A stretch of 64,000 bases of DNA from Typhlomys cinereus (GCA_023101885.1 JALPQD010000225.1:3348001-3412000); one strand, 5' to 3'. Positions 25,588-37,740 are shown, counted from the stretch's first letter. Numbers and translations are program-made. The notes: generated by a model not told the origin, from the sequence alone.

Positions 25588-25966
25588 GTGACAGAAAGTG
25601 AGAATGTTAGACAGACAAGTAAGCTATTTAAAATCTTTAAAATCAATGACCCTGTGATGGAGAAAGAAGCACAGAGATAAATGGGCTCGAATTTAGTTGA
25701 ATCCAAAGATTCAAATGGTAGTATGGGATCTTGCTCCTCCCTTATCTCAGCTGTCCTCTTTGAGAGTTCCATCACTGGGCCATGCATTCAGGCCCACTAC
25801 ATTCAAATAATTATTCTCAGTAGAACAAAGAGCTTGCTATTCAACTAATTGAATCAGCCTAACTTTGGCTCATATACTTATTTTTTTGGCCAGTAACTGG
25901 CATAACAATGACACGTAATGACTGAATTATTCCCAGATCAAGTGATCTCTTTGAAACAGTTGGGGG
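25588..25966. other. Unassigned DNA
   Basis: No gene or clear repeat recognised between the ERVL LTR and the next SINE. Confidence 0.35.
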
Positions 25967-26190
25967 TGGGGGCTGGAGAAATGGCTCAGAGGTTAAGACT
26001 CTGCCTGACAAGCAGAAGGACATGAGTTCAGATCCCAGGTAAAAGTGCTGAGTGGAAATAGTTACACCTGTACTTCTGGCTCTGAAAGATGGAGCCTGGG
26101 AAACCCCAGAGCAAAAAAGCAAAAGGGGTAGAGCAATTCAGGACAATTCCCAAAGTCATCCTCGAGTCTCCATAGGCCCAAGTTTGGGCA
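25967..26190 (+). mobile_element. B2-superfamily SINE, older copy
   Basis: Head ggggctggagaaatggctca, gaggttaagactctgcctga; body gcagaaggacatgagttcag, cccaaagtcatcctcgagtc. The CA tail is lost. Confidence 0.88.
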
Positions 26191-26689
26191 AATACTTTTG
26201 CCAAGACTCAATTTCTTCTTCTGTAATATGTAAGAGTGATTCTTCTTCCTTCTAGTTGTAATGAAGACTATTAAAGTACGAAAAACATTACCAGGAAAGC
26301 TGAGCAATTGCTGAGAAAGGAGGTAAGTTATGAGGCAGGGACACTAAAACATTACTAACCACAGAGTCAGGTGGAGAAACTGCATCCCTACCAGTCCACT
26401 CAGAAATAAGTACTGTCTGTGGCAGGAAGAGGCATTAATACAGTGCATGGAATGAGAGGTGAAACCAGTTTCTAAGTGCCTTCTGGAGAAGATGCAGTAA
26501 TTACTTTAAGGCTTTCTTTTGGTTTAGGTGTTTGCAAGTTTTTAGTCAGAGCCAAATAGCACTGGAAGGGAATAGGAGGACACTGCTGTCAAACTTCGTC
26601 TTCGTCTGTCTCTTTCAGGCAGCTTCAGCCTCTTCTCCACTACACACACTTAAAGAATAAGGATAAGCATGTTACCAGTGGTAGAGATC
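26191..26689. other. Unassigned DNA
   Basis: No gene, RNA or confident repeat. An A/T-rich stretch near 26210-26290 may be a decayed SINE tail. Confidence 0.35.
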
Positions 26690-26977
26690 TGGGTTCTAGG
26701 TGTCAGGTTCTTGGGATTTTTATTCAAATAGCATTTTGATTAAAAGATTAAGTTGATCTGGAGAGATGTTACAATTCTGTCTCACAAGCAGAAAGATCTG
26801 AATTCAGATCCTGGATCCCACATAAAAGGCCAAGCAGAAATGGTGGTGGACTGCACTTCCGACTCTGGAAGGTAGAGCCTAGGAAATCTCAGAGCAAAGC
26901 AAAAAGGAGGTCAAAACAATCCAAGATGATTCCCAAAGTCACCCTTGCACTTCCATAGGCACACACAATGCCCTCTG

Positions 26978-27031
<54 letters not shown>

Positions 27032-27580
27032 AAAAAATTATTAAAGATTAGGTCATCTAGTCATATTTTTACTGAGAAGGTATGATTCATCAGATTTTAA
27101 TCATATGCATGCCCAGTTATTCATAGGCATGAAATGGTAAGTAGGAGATTTCCTCTAAAAGTTCAGTTGAAGGACACAGCTTGCCCTACTGTGCATGCAC
27201 CCAAAATCAATTCAGGCCAGATCCCTTCTATCGTTCTTTCTACTAAGATGTGCTGGTTATATCTTTGAATAGGAACTATGTTTGATGGTTAGCAGGAGAG
27301 GAAAGACCTAATACATTATTTCGAGAGGAGTGTAAATGTAGCCTGACACAGTTGTATGTGTGTGTGGGGGGGGGTCCTTAGTTGCTATGTGCATTGTTTG
27401 GAGTGGGATATGTAAGTATTGTGCATGCAGGTAAAGGATTTAAATTGCCAAATGTTTTAATAGAAGTGCATGTGTGTGGCGGATGACAATTTTAGTCCAA
27501 GCCAAATGTGGGTCTTGGGTTTCTAAACTATTCCCTATGCTTGACTTCCTGAGGCAATAGCATATTCAAAATAGCAATAT
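26690..27580. repeat. Paralogous block B (pairs with 9240-10260)
   Basis: Counterparts of block A in the same order: gatttttattcaaatagc; agattaggtcatctagtcat; agatgtgctggttatatctt; gtgcattgtttggagtggga; ctaaactattccctatgctt. A SINE occupies 26756-27031 here and is absent in block A. Confidence 0.75.
26756..27031 (+). mobile_element. B2-superfamily SINE with (CA)n tail
   Basis: Degenerate head (gatctggagagatgttacaa), body (gccaagcagaaatggtggtg) and (CA)n at 26987-27027. It is flanked by an imperfect repeat of ttaaaagattaagt / attaaagattaggt, probably the TSD. Confidence 0.88.
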
Positions 27581-28138
27581 TCAAAGCCAGTTTAGCACAT
27601 GGCCCTTCCTTCACAGTTACTTTTAACCCTAATACCTTGCCTCCTTGCTATGCCAGCCTGTACAGGATCTTGTATAATATCATTTGAAGTATGAACTGGA
27701 GAATTGGATATGTATAAAACTAACCATGTTTCTTCTAGTCATTTAAAGGCTGATGGGATTGGCCCTTGGTGTTTTGGGCAGTCCCATTGGCTGTGACAGC
27801 CACTGTAGGACTGTTTTGTGACATTTTTTCTTGGTAGACTCCACACAAATGTCTATGTACTCCAGATAGGAATTCAATGACAGATCACAGGAGTGAATAC
27901 ATTACCTGGACATAGCATTGAATTCCCAAAGTCTCAGCAATAACACCCCCCTCTTTTTAAAACCACTCAGATGTGTTTTAGATATCCTCACTTGTGGCAT
28001 GACATTGATTCTGTGAAGATACCTTGTAGCAGGCCAACTTTATCAAGAAAAGGAATTTGCTTATCTCTGGAAATTCAAAGGTCTGCATTTGGTGATAATT
28101 TCTTGCTCCAGTGTCCTAAGTCCAGTGTAGAACATATT
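27581..28138. other. Unassigned DNA
   Basis: No gene or repeat that I can name. Confidence 0.35.
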
Positions 28139-28284
28139 GGACAGGGTTCTTTAGAGGAATAGAATCAATAGGATGTATTGGAGGGGGGATTGAAACATTG
28201 CCTTACACAATAGGGGGTGAATAATGGTTTTCATTTTAGAAAGGCAGAAAACTAGGTTCCCAATGCAGAACACAGATGCCTCAT
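28139..28284 (-). mobile_element. ERVL (MLT2-type) LTR terminus, antisense
   Basis: acagggttctttagaggaat followed by agaatcaataggatg is the reversed 3' end of an MLT2-type LTR. The remainder decays quickly. Confidence 0.55.
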
Positions 28285-28985
28285 GTCATGGTTGAATATG
28301 AGTTTCCTTGCACAGGCCCATTTGCTTGAATCTTTAGCTAGTGTTAATGTTTGGGAAGGTTGTAGAACCTTTGAAAGGTAGAGCCTTGGTGGAAGAAGGT
28401 AAGTCACAGGGGAAGGGCCTAGAGATTGGGAAGACTGGTTCTATTTCCTCTTGTTCACTCGTTCTCTTTACCTCTTGATACTGGCTGTGGTGAATTGCAC
28501 TAGCTTCCAATTTCTGCCTCCAACCATGCCTTCTGTTATATGATTCTTTTTTTTTTAATTTTTTATTATTATTATTTATTCAACTGTGTGCATGTGCATG
28601 TGTATGTGCGTGCGCGTGTGTGTCTGTGTGTGTGTGTGTCTGTGTATGTGTAGAACCACGGACGAATTCGCGAACCACCATGGATGCCTCCATCTCCTTC
28701 TGCCCCGGGATTCACAGGCTCCGCCCTACCAGGACCAGAAGCACAGGCCGCCCCTGCTTCTGCCTGGCGTCTATACGTGGGATCTGGGATCCGAACTCAG
28801 GACCTTCCGCCTGCAAGGCGGAGGCTTAACCCCTGAGCCACCTCTCCAGCCCCCTGTTATATGATTCTTACCATAACAGTCTTTATGGACTGTATCCCCT
28901 CTGAACCACAAGCCAAATAAATCTCCCTTTTTCCCTCAGTTCCTTGATTCTTAGTATTGTCTTCCAGCAGCAAAATACAAGGATC
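28285..28985 (+). mobile_element. ORR1-like MaLR LTR interrupted by a young SINE
   Basis: catggttgaatatgagtttc, tgtttgggaaggttgtagaa and ggggaagggcctagagattg precede the SINE. After it come tatggactgtatcccctctg and aagccaaataaatctccctt, ending near ttccagcagcaaaata. The LTR resumes exactly after the TSD. Confidence 0.78.
28549..28853 (-). mobile_element. Young B2-superfamily SINE, copy 3 (nested in LTR)
   Basis: Same young subfamily (ccacggacgaattcgcgaac, tctatacgtgggatctggga). Perfect 16-bp TSD ctgttatatgattctt at 28533-28548 and 28854-28869. Tail contains AATAAATAATAATAATAAAA on the minus strand. Confidence 0.96.
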
Positions 28986-29317
28986 TACAACACCTCAGCA
29001 GTCCCAATATGGCACTGGCAACCTGGAAACTCCCTTGAGTCACTAGTATTGAGTCCATACTGAAAGGCTGAGAACGTGGGACTCTTTTGTCAGCAGAAGA
29101 GGAAGCAGTGACATATACACTCACAAGAAGGATTTGAGATGACCATGCTGCCTTTCTCCCTGTCTTATCCAGCTGCCAGTACATTGGAAGGTGCCACCTA
29201 CATTCAAAGCAGCCTCTCCCCAGTCACTATACCATCCTGACATATCTGTCCTCTGGGACACCCTCCAACACACAAATGTTCCAAGAGAGACTTTACACCT
29301 GACTAGAGACAAAGAGA

Positions 29318-29320
29318 ATG

Positions 29321-29373
<53 letters not shown>

Positions 29374-29381
29374 GTGATTAG

Positions 29382-29418
<37 letters not shown>
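29318..29418. repeat. (GA)n and (TG)n double microsatellite
   Basis: (GA)n at about 29318-29373, a short spacer (cgtgattagagagtg), then (TG)n to about 29418 and a GC alternation (tgcgcgcgtg). Confidence 0.95.
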
Positions 29419-29424
<6 letters not shown>

Positions 29425-29428
<4 letters not shown>

Positions 29429-29640
29429 TTTCTGGTCTCGCTTATAAAGCCACCAGGATTCATGGGGCTTCAGTCTGATGACTTTATCTAATTCAAACCC
29501 TCTGTCAGATACTCTATTGCCAAACAGTCTGATTGCCACCCTCTTATGCCTCACAACAGGGATTATAGTTCATTATATTTTAGTCCATGAGAACTGGGTG
29601 ACACATTCACACTATATTCAATCCATAATAGAAGCCAGCT
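29425..29640 (-). mobile_element. MaLR-like LTR 3' portion, antisense, old
   Basis: tgtgttttctggtctcgctt, gctcgc-type lead then gactttatctaattcaaacc and gggtgacacattcacactat resemble reversed MST/MLT1-type LTR text. Diverged, boundaries uncertain. Confidence 0.45.
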
Positions 29641-30880
29641 ATGTATTCTAAAATAGTTTCCTCGGGCTTGTCGTGGTAAGGGTTATTAATGATTCTCCAC
29701 CTCAGAAGAGGAAGAGCATTTTGATCTTGATCTGGGATTGTCCGAGACTGGGTTCTTTAGGAAGCATACTCAGAGATGAGGCCAGTGTGCAGAGACCTCT
29801 TGAGGAGTGTTCTTGCCATCTACCCTGTGAAAGAGAAAGAAACATCCCAGTTTGGTAGGTGAAGAGGGACTTCCATGCAACATAATGGGGCTGAATCCAC
29901 TCCCATCGTGGGTTCTGAATATGGAAAGGCCCTTCGGTGCTGTCTTAAACTGAGCAAGAAGCAGAGTCTATATATTCCACATCAATTGATCCCTGGGTTA
30001 TAATTTCTTTGCCAGTAACATTGGATAAAGTGTCCCTCTTCAGTTCAGAAAGGTACTGGACAACAGAAGAACAACATTGCTGATAACTGGTCTTAGCTAC
30101 AATGTCCACCCAAGAGACGATGCATCTGAGAGTTTGCTATCAGTCAGTGAATCCGCTGGGGCCTTGGGTTTTTCTCTTTTTCATTTGCAGGATCAAAGTG
30201 AATTGTAGAGCACACCCCCCAAAGCAATTAATTTGTTAACCTCTCCCTGAGTCTGTAACACATGGTAACTACTGTGGATCATAAATCACCACAGCATCCC
30301 TCACTCCTCTACTACGTGATGATACAACAAGAAGACATCTATTTCATATCCAGGAGTCATAGATTTCTGCTGTTTATGAGTCATAGTTTAAGGTGTGTGC
30401 TATAGTAACCCAATCTAACTCAGTGGATTGCCACACAATGAGCCCAAGATAGAGCTAAGCATTCCTGGGTATAGGAGCAGCAGTCAAAGGCCCTGAGTCT
30501 AGGTCATGTGAGGAACATGAAGTGTTCAGGGTGGCTAGGAAAGACAGACCCCAAAGAGACTTAGAGGAGCTAGGAAAAGGTCTTGAAAGTTCTTGTCAGA
30601 CTTTAGTGCTACTCTGAATAAGATGAGAGCTGTTGGAGGGCTCCAAAGAGACAACTGCCAGGATTTGGCTCATATAGAAGACTATTGAAATAGATAAGAA
30701 GACAGAATGGAAGCATGTTAATCGAAGCTTTGTTGAGCTTAACAAAACTGCCATTGAAGATCTAGCAAAAACCAAGATGTTGCAATACCTTGTGGACTTT
30801 TGAACTTACATGATTGATAACTCTGATTCTGATGACAAATGCCAGTTTGGGTTCTGCAGATACATAGAAGTTGCCAACTG
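29641..30880. other. Unassigned old repeat or unique DNA
   Basis: No gene or RNA. Some stretches (30430-30880, gagcccaagatagagctaag, ggatttggctcatatagaag) may be decayed ERVL/MaLR internal sequence, but this is only a possibility. Confidence 0.35.
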
Positions 30881-30881
30881 T

Positions 30882-31310
30882 TGCAGTTAGCCTGCACGGT
30901 TGCTGATAAATCACCATCAAATGACTTAAGGGAATAAGGGGTTTATTTTCTTACGATAGTTACAGTTCTCAGTTCAGTTTGATGGGAGGGCATGCACCAA
31001 CACCAGGGCTGAGGGAACTGGCCACACCATCTCTATGTAATGGCTAAGAGAGGGATGATCCTTATTTGCCAGACCGGCATGTCTGGCCAAGTGTATACAA
31101 GCATGCCAACTTTCTCAACCAGCTCTCTATTTTATTCTAGTGCCTAGTCCCACCCACCATGGACTGGGCCTTCCCCAGTAGCTAGACAATCTCCTGCAGG
31201 TCTGCTCTGGGCCCAACTCAACCACTGATTCTCTACACATGTGCTCAGAGCTCAAACCCTCAATTGTCAAGTCAACACCAGTGCCTAACTATGACACCAA
31301 CCTTTCTTGC
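30882..31310 (-). mobile_element. LTR-like family 2, copy 1
   Basis: Five copies exist in the window, all in this orientation. Landmarks: ttgctgataaatcaccatca, ataaggggtttattttctta (reversed AATAAA), cccacccaccatggactggg, ccctcaattgtcaagtcaac. The reversed element starts near ggtgttgacttgacaattg, so it resembles ERVL-type LTRs, but I cannot assign the family. Confidence 0.65.
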
Positions 31311-31379
31311 CATCCTAGCCATTCAAATCTCAGTCCTGCACATTTGTCTGTAGTCCTTACGATAGTACTTAGCTTTTTT

Positions 31380-31661
31380 TTTTTTATTCAATTGTGCACA
31401 TGTATGTGTGTGCGTGTATGTGTGTATGTGTGTGTAGAACCACGGACGAATTCGGGAACCACGGACGAATTAGGGAACCACGATGGACCGCCTCCTCCTT
31501 GTTTACTCTGCCCTGGGATTCACAGGCTCCGCCCTACCAGGACCAGAAATGCAGGCCACCCCCACTTCTGCCTGGAGTCTATATGTGTGGTCTAGGATCC
31601 GAACTCAGGACCTTCCACCTGCAAGGCAGAGGCTTAACCCCTGAGCCACTTCTTCAGCCCC
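31380..31661 (-). mobile_element. Young B2-superfamily SINE, copy 4, with internal duplication
   Basis: Perfect 16-bp TSD agtacttagctttttt at 31364-31379 and 31662-31677. The unit gaaccacggacgaattcggg is followed at once by a near-identical second unit, an internal tandem duplication of about 20 bp not seen in the other three copies. Confidence 0.95.
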
Positions 31662-31677
31662 AGTACTTAGCTTTTTT

Positions 31678-31864
31678 ATAGATGAGTTTCCTTCTCATCC
31701 TTCAAAGCATCTTCAAGGTAAACTCCTTTTGCAGGTGCTAATCTATCTTCAACTCTGTGAAATTCATTCTTAAGGGTTTCCGGCACAGGAGGAGCCTTTT
31801 TTTCCTTCTCTGGTACACCCTCCATGGTTTCAGCAGGAAGAGAGCAGAAGTTGACCTGAAAAAG
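31678..31864. other. Unassigned DNA
   Basis: The short open frame on the minus strand here does not resemble a known protein convincingly. Confidence 0.35.
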
Positions 31865-32010
31865 AAGATGACAGGCCATACATATTATCCCAACTGCTTG
31901 GGATTTCAACCTGAACAACTTAGTGACACTTTATCTCAAAATGAAAAGCAAAAAGAGGGCTGAAGATATGTCAGTGACAAAGTGCTTACCTAGCATGCAT
32001 GTGGTACCAA
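31865..32010 (+). mobile_element. B1-ID composite SINE, diverged
   Basis: B1-like tatcccaactgcttgggatt and aacttagtgacactttatct, followed by ID-like ggctgaagatatgtcagtga and gcttacctagcatgcatgtg. Confidence 0.7.
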
Positions 32011-33055
32011 CATACTTAAGTTTCTGTCTTGAATAAATGTGTTGTAATGAATACATAAGAAAAGGAAAATTTCGTTTCACATTTGTAGCTGACAGTCTTC
32101 CAAATATGAGTAACCTTAGGGCTAATGTCTTTAATCATCGGTCTTTCACATTGCTTCACAATCATATTTCTATACGTGGTTTTGGTAACAGAAAGCATGA
32201 AATTCTTGGATCCAGCATCTGCAGAACCATGATCAAATTTATTAGCCTTTCTAGGCTTTAGGAAACGCTGCGAGATTCAAGCCAATCACATTTTATTACT
32301 TTTTTTCCTTGTGACACCTGATAGCCAGGCTGATCTTGAACTCACCCTCCACTTGCCTTGGTCTTGTGAGTGATTATGGATCTGTTAATCTCACACTTTA
32401 TCTAAAATCATTCTTGCTTATAGTACCCTTATTTCAAGTCTCTGGATGTTTTTGTCGCAAGATTAGGGGAGGTACAGAATAATCTGTCTACTTTTCTGTT
32501 GTTGTTCTTATGCAGAGAACAGAGTCTGAGGCAAGAAAGAAAGTGTCAAACCATCTGAGATGGGGAGAGTGCAAGTGATGTAGGGGCGGGCTGGAGCAGC
32601 ATGAAGAGTGCATAGCAAGCACAGTCGTTTCACCTTGAAGCAGTTCAGGGGCAGAGGAAGAGAGGGAAGCCATGCCTCCTCTGTCTAGCTCATCTGTAAT
32701 TGCTTATAGGTGCAGACGTATTTCCTACTGAAACCAAACATCAGGGCTGAGCACACCATCTTTCCCCCTTTTCCAGCTGAACCAGCATACAAAGTTTGCT
32801 TCACCCAAATTCAGGATCAGTGCATGTAGATATTGTGGAAGAGAGTCCCTAGTCCAAGGTGCTGGATGATGGACAAGGTAGGCTTTACTGATCTTTTTCA
32901 GCTCACAAGGTCCGGGTACAAGGCATTACTTGGCATGTACACGGTAGCTAGGAGAATGGGTTCTTGAAGGGATAGACCATTGCCATCACTCACCAGCTAT
33001 ATGAACTGGGTTACTCACTATATATGCTATATGCCTCCAGTATACCTGTCAGTCA
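32011..33055. other. Unassigned DNA with a B1 remnant
   Basis: Minus-strand B1 remnant at about 32295-32385 (gatagccaggctgatcttga). Otherwise no gene or repeat that I can name. Confidence 0.4.
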
Positions 33056-33300
33056 CGCTTATGAACTGAAAAGTATCACCCTTAAATGCATAAACTTAAA
33101 TCTTAACCCCCTGGTACCTCTGCAAGGTAATTGGGTTTAGGTGCAGTAGTAAGATCCTGCCTTTAGGATTTGATCAGTGTCTTTATGAGAGGAAACCGAA
33201 AAGCCTGCATCTTCCTCCGTAGTGAATACTATTGGAAGTCAGCCGTCTGCAAGACAGGAAGAACCCAGTCTAGAGTTTGCTATCTGATACCTTCAACCAG
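33056..33300 (+). mobile_element. Old MLT1-like LTR fragment
   Basis: ttaaatcttaaccccctggt, gtaattgggtttaggtgc and gaggaaaccgaaaagcctgc follow the layout of MLT1-type LTRs. Low certainty. Confidence 0.4.
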
Positions 33301-33483
33301 GGTGTCACTCTTCAGCACTGGAAGATAACTGCTTGCAGTATAAGCTTCTGGTCCCAGGTATGGTGTGTTGGCAGACCAGACCACCACAGGCTTACCAGCT
33401 GCCATTTTCTGACATTTGCTTGAAAATCTTTCTTTCTCTCTTTCTCTACACATGCACACACAGAGGAAGTAAGGTCCCCTACA

Positions 33484-33486
<3 letters not shown>

Positions 33487-33542
<56 letters not shown>

Positions 33543-33757
33543 ACACCACACACCACACACACACTACACATACACACCACACACACACACATAACACACA
33601 CACACACCACACACACACACACTACACATACACACACACCACACCACACATACACACACACACACCACACCACACATACACACACACACACCACACCACA
33701 CATACACACACACACCACACTACACATACACACACACACACACATACACACACACAC
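33487..33757. repeat. CA-rich array with higher-order minisatellite structure
   Basis: Pure (CA)n at 33487-33534 passes into (ACAC)n interrupted by CC and AT steps. From about 33600 to 33735 a unit of about 30 bp (ccacaccacacata then (CA)n) repeats at least four times. Confidence 0.95.
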
Positions 33758-33789
33758 GCACTCTTACTCATTATACATGGTTACTACTG

Positions 33790-35250
33790 TTTTCTGAAAT
33801 AGTTGAGGATAACTTTAAGAACACTGGTTCCTTATTTCGAGTTTCAGGTGTGTTTCCTATGAGCAATGACATTCTTTTACTTTACATTAAAACAAAATTT
33901 TCAAGATCAAAATTTATTATTCCTATGATATACATTCTAAGTGTAACAATTCTGCCATTTGTAGCAAGTTGCCCTGTATTTACGCTAATTCAGCCAAGGG
34001 AAAATATTAGTGCCATCTCAGTTTGATTTGAGAATGGGGTAATCTGTACAAAATGCTTAAGTGAGCTGCTTGGGCCTCAAAAAGTCAGAAACTGTTAGTT
34101 ACTTTTACTACAATAATTACTTTTTCAGTGAAGTCTTTTTCAGTTTCCATCTCTCAGTTTGGAACCCATTTATTCTCATGTTTCCTTGGCACTAAACTAT
34201 GCTCTTTATTTGATTTTAGTCAAAACACTGAGAAGTCATTTTGAATTTTCTTTGTTGTATTTTTCTCACTCTTATTTAACACACATCTTAATTCCTGTAG
34301 AGTTCCTGTTTGTTTCCCCAAATAACACAAGCACAGCACCTTGTATATTGTAAGGTTTTGTCAGTGTCAGGAGAATTCATAGATATTATTGGTTTCTCCA
34401 TTCTTCTTAGGTTGGCCAGAATAACAGTGTTCAAGAATAGTATCCAGGGATTAGTCATTCTTTCCAGACTAACAAAAAGCAGAACATGGTCTGTGATCTC
34501 ACGATGCTGGCATTAAGCCAAGAGTTGGAAAAGGCATTTTGGTAAGTTTATTACTGGCCAGTAATTCACCTAGAAGCTCCTAGATTTATTTTTCTGACTT
34601 CTATTTATTTTTGGGAATATGTCATTATCGCTTGGCGACTCCAACATAAGGATCTGGCCTTTTCTGTTCTTTATTTGCTTGTTTTGGTTTGTGTTTTCCT
34701 GTGTTGGGGATCGAACCCAGTATCTTGTACATGTTAGGTGAGGGAAGATTGTTTCAATTTTAATTTTATCATTTTTCTTTTTACACTTCTCAATTTTTAT
34801 CAAGGAGGTTAAGATAATTAAGAAATCGTATCCTAATATGAACATTCCAAGATAAATGAGTGACAAGACCAAAAAAGACTCCAAGGCTATTAATTACTTC
34901 ATAAATTCCAATAGAGTTTTACATACTGGAGCTGTCCTAGTAGTGGTTTGTAGGCTTTTAGAGAGAGGTTGGGAAATGAGAAAACATCCAGCTTCAGAGA
35001 GGAACATCTGTGGCACCAACAGGAACCTATGAGGCAGACACTAACAGGATGTGGCCCTTTGCCGGGACAGCTCCTGCTGTGGTCAAATGGGAGGTCTGAG
35101 TCAGTTTGGTCATTAAAAATGTCTAGGCCCTTTAGTTGTACCACTAGCCTCACCATCTCTGAAAGGATGTCTTAAGTTTGTTGTTGTCTTTCTTGAATGT
35201 GTCCACTTTCTCCTATAGTCATTAGTAGGGTCTTTGTCAGTTTTGCAAAT
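33790..35250. other. AT-rich intergenic DNA with an ID-like remnant
   Basis: 34678-34745 (gttggggatcgaacccagta, tcttgtacatgttagg) is a reversed ID-like tRNA module. Nothing else that I can assign. Confidence 0.4.
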
Positions 35251-35257
35251 TTAATTT

Positions 35258-35518
35258 TGCATGCGGGGATGGACGATGACATAGGAGAATGATGATGTGG
35301 AATCTTTAAGAGGTAAAGACTTGCTGGAGGAAGTATGTCACTGGGGGCGGGTCTAGATATTTGATAGCCATACTCTGTTTCCTGAGTGTGAATGCCGCCT
35401 TCCTTTACTCCATAGTGGACTTTATTTCTTCTTAACTGTAAGCCAAAATAAACCCTTTCTCCCTTAAATGACTTTTGTCAGGATATTTTATCACAGCAAG
35501 GTATAAAGTAACTATCAT
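35258..35518 (+). mobile_element. ORR1/MaLR-like LTR, 5'-truncated
   Basis: gaggaagtatgtcactgggg, gcgggtc, then aactgtaagccaaaataaac (AATAAA) and ttatcacagcaaggtataaa are typical 3' LTR features. Confidence 0.68.
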
Positions 35519-35565
35519 TATTCCCATATAGTATCCAGAGTTCTTACTTCAAACACACTTAATGC

Positions 35566-35592
35566 TTTTTTTTTTTTTTTTTTTTTTTTTTG
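35566..35592. repeat. Poly(T) run
   Basis: About 26 T in a row, followed by gcagctgctgctccagtgac. It could be the tail of a small minus-strand retroposed sequence, but no TSD or parent was found. Confidence 0.85.
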
Positions 35593-35794
35593 CAGCTGCT
35601 GCTCCAGTGACGGCTGTAGCCTGTTCCATCATTATATGAATTGATAGCTTTTATTGTTAATGACTCTGTCATGTAGACAAGTAAGGTTCAGTTTTGTCTC
35701 TAGTCCTAGTAAAGTGCTTGCTTCTGGATGGATTCTCTAGCAACTGCAAACCATGCTGTAAGTTTACAGGTTTATACTTTGTTATAGATAGTGT

Positions 35795-36215
35795 TGCAGT
35801 GAGTCTGCATGATTGCAGATAAAATCATGACAAAACAGTTTGAGGGAACAAGAGGTTTATTCTCTCTTATAAGTGTCCTGTTATAGTTTTCAGTCCAGCT
35901 TAATAGCAGATTTCATACCAAGACCAAGAGGTCAAGGGAACTGGCCTCACCATGTCCTCATAATAACTGAAAGAGGGACAATCCTTATTTGTCAGAATAG
36001 TATGTCTGGCTGAGTGTACAGAAGGAAGCTTACTTCCTCAACCAGCTCTCTGTATATTTATTCACTATGGGCTGGACGTGTTCTATCAACTAAATAATCT
36101 CTTGCAGGTTTGTTCTGGGCTTAACTCAACTTTAATTCTCTACAAATATGCTCTGAGCTAGAACACTCAACTGTCAAGTTGACACCTGTTTCTAGCTATG
36201 GCAGATACTAATACA
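35795..36215 (-). mobile_element. LTR-like family 2, copy 2
   Basis: catgattgcagataaaatca, gaacaagaggtttattctct, accaagaccaagaggtcaag, gtcaagttgacacctgtttc match copy 1 in order and orientation. Confidence 0.65.
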
Positions 36216-36269
36216 ATTATTACATACACCTGGCTTTCCATTCCCTTGCTGCACACCTGTTTCTTTCTA

Positions 36270-36740
36270 GTTGTGATGTGTAAATAGAAAATAACTCTTC
36301 ACCTCAAATGGAGGTAAGAAATAGTTTATTTCGGAGCCAAGTATGAGTAACCATGGCTCAGAACACAGATTCAGGTTGACCCAAATTCCATGTGTTCCAC
36401 TGTGATAACACTTTTTCAAGTTGTTATAATGCAGAACAAAGAAAACTATAAATCAAGACACTTCTCAAAGACATTGGTGGAGTTTTCGGGTAGGCGCATT
36501 ACAGAAAAGTGGGAAATCTCTGTTATAGGCCATAGATCCTATCTGATAACATTCTTTGTCTTTTGGTTGGTAGAAACAACAACAAAAAAATTCCAAAAGG
36601 ATTTACCAATAGTCACAAGAATGTTTGGTCACATGCAGAAGTGGGAAATAAATGGTTATTAAGAGCTAAAGATGGCCAAGAGAATCTGGCTCGGGACTGG
36701 CAACATTCCAGGCCTGTTGTCTGGCACTTTTTCCTTAGCC
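36270..36740 (-). mobile_element. Unassigned LTR-like family D, copy 1
   Basis: Matches 60885-61300 in order: aaatagtttatttcggagcc, gaacacagattcaggttgac, ttccatgtgttccactgtga, gacattggtggagttttcgg, ctgataacattctttgtctt. Reversed AATAAA near the left suggests a minus-strand LTR. Confidence 0.6.
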
Positions 36741-37740
36741 ATCTTGACCTTTGCCCCAGTCTCAGTAAGTAAACAACTCCTTACTCTCAGGAAGCTCCTG
36801 AGAATAACAAGCTAGGGGGTGGGGCTTCCCACAGGATGTGGAACAGCTGGGAGAGGAGGCTTTCCTACTAGTCAAGCCAGTCAGGCAGTCTGAAAAAGTC
36901 TCTGGACAGCGAACAAACCCCAGAGTGGCCGCTGTGGAGCAGTTGGAAGAGGCTGGAGCAGTAAGTAGTCTGAGAAATGGCTCAGCCGTCAGTCAAAGGG
37001 AGACCTCAGCTTCCCAGGAGCCTGGAGGAGAAGGTCCTCGCAAGTCTTAGATGCTCCAGGAGCACAGCTTCCTTCTGGATGAGACGTTGCCACCTAATAC
37101 TGCTGCCTTTGAATTATCCCTGCCCCTCTCAGTAATCCTCTCCCTATTCCTGTAAGTAACCCCAATGTTGGTTCCTCAAATTGGACTTTGGCCATAATCG
37201 TTACTTTGGTCTCTTGTAGAACTCTTATTTGGGGTAGAAAGATGGTTTTATGGTGTCTCCCCAGGAAAAGTAATTCAAACCTCTCCACGTCATTAAGGCT
37301 CTAATCAGTCAGTCGGTTGTGCAGATTCAACTTCTTTCCAGGAACTTCCATGCACAGATAGCCTAAGGATAATGGCACAGTCTGCCTCGAAAGACTGAAC
37401 AGCAGGGTTTTGTCATGTATGTAATATACATCAAAACTGAGCAAGGCTGAGCAAGGCTTTTTTTTTTTTCCACGCAATCAAAGAACAAGGCGTTGCCTTC
37501 TATACAGCTTTTGCATCTGTGGAGTCTCCACACCAATTTCCATGTCCTAGCTTTTCTTTGCTTCTGATCGTTCTTCCACAGCTAGAGTGAGCTTAGAAAT
37601 TAACGAATCATTTATCGGGGTTTAGGTTGGATTCATACAAGGCCTCTTTCATCAGGCTACAGATATCCTTCCTGCCATATTCTGCTACTTAGCTCTGTCG
37701 CCTAGTATTAGGATAAATGTTATTTGAGTTGTTAGGGTTT
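36741..37740. other. Unassigned DNA
   Basis: Includes 37300-37500, which distantly resembles 61330-61440 (gtgcagattcaacttctttc versus gtgcacaatagtttctttcc). The 36838-37050 open frame of 70 codons has no recognisable domain. Confidence 0.4.

Noticed and set aside
33600..33757. CRISPR-like array
   Set aside because: Units are low-complexity CA variants without unique spacers, in a mammalian genome.
33280..33797. Cys/Val- and Thr/His-rich open frames
   Set aside because: Direct translations of the CA-rich array.
35593..35640. Small retroposed sequence next to the T-run
   Set aside because: No parent RNA recognised and no TSD found, so kept only as a poly(T) feature.
36838..37050. 70-codon open frame with Glu/Gln/Ser-rich product
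   Set aside because: No domain, no splice or start context; lies in unassigned, probably repeat-derived DNA.
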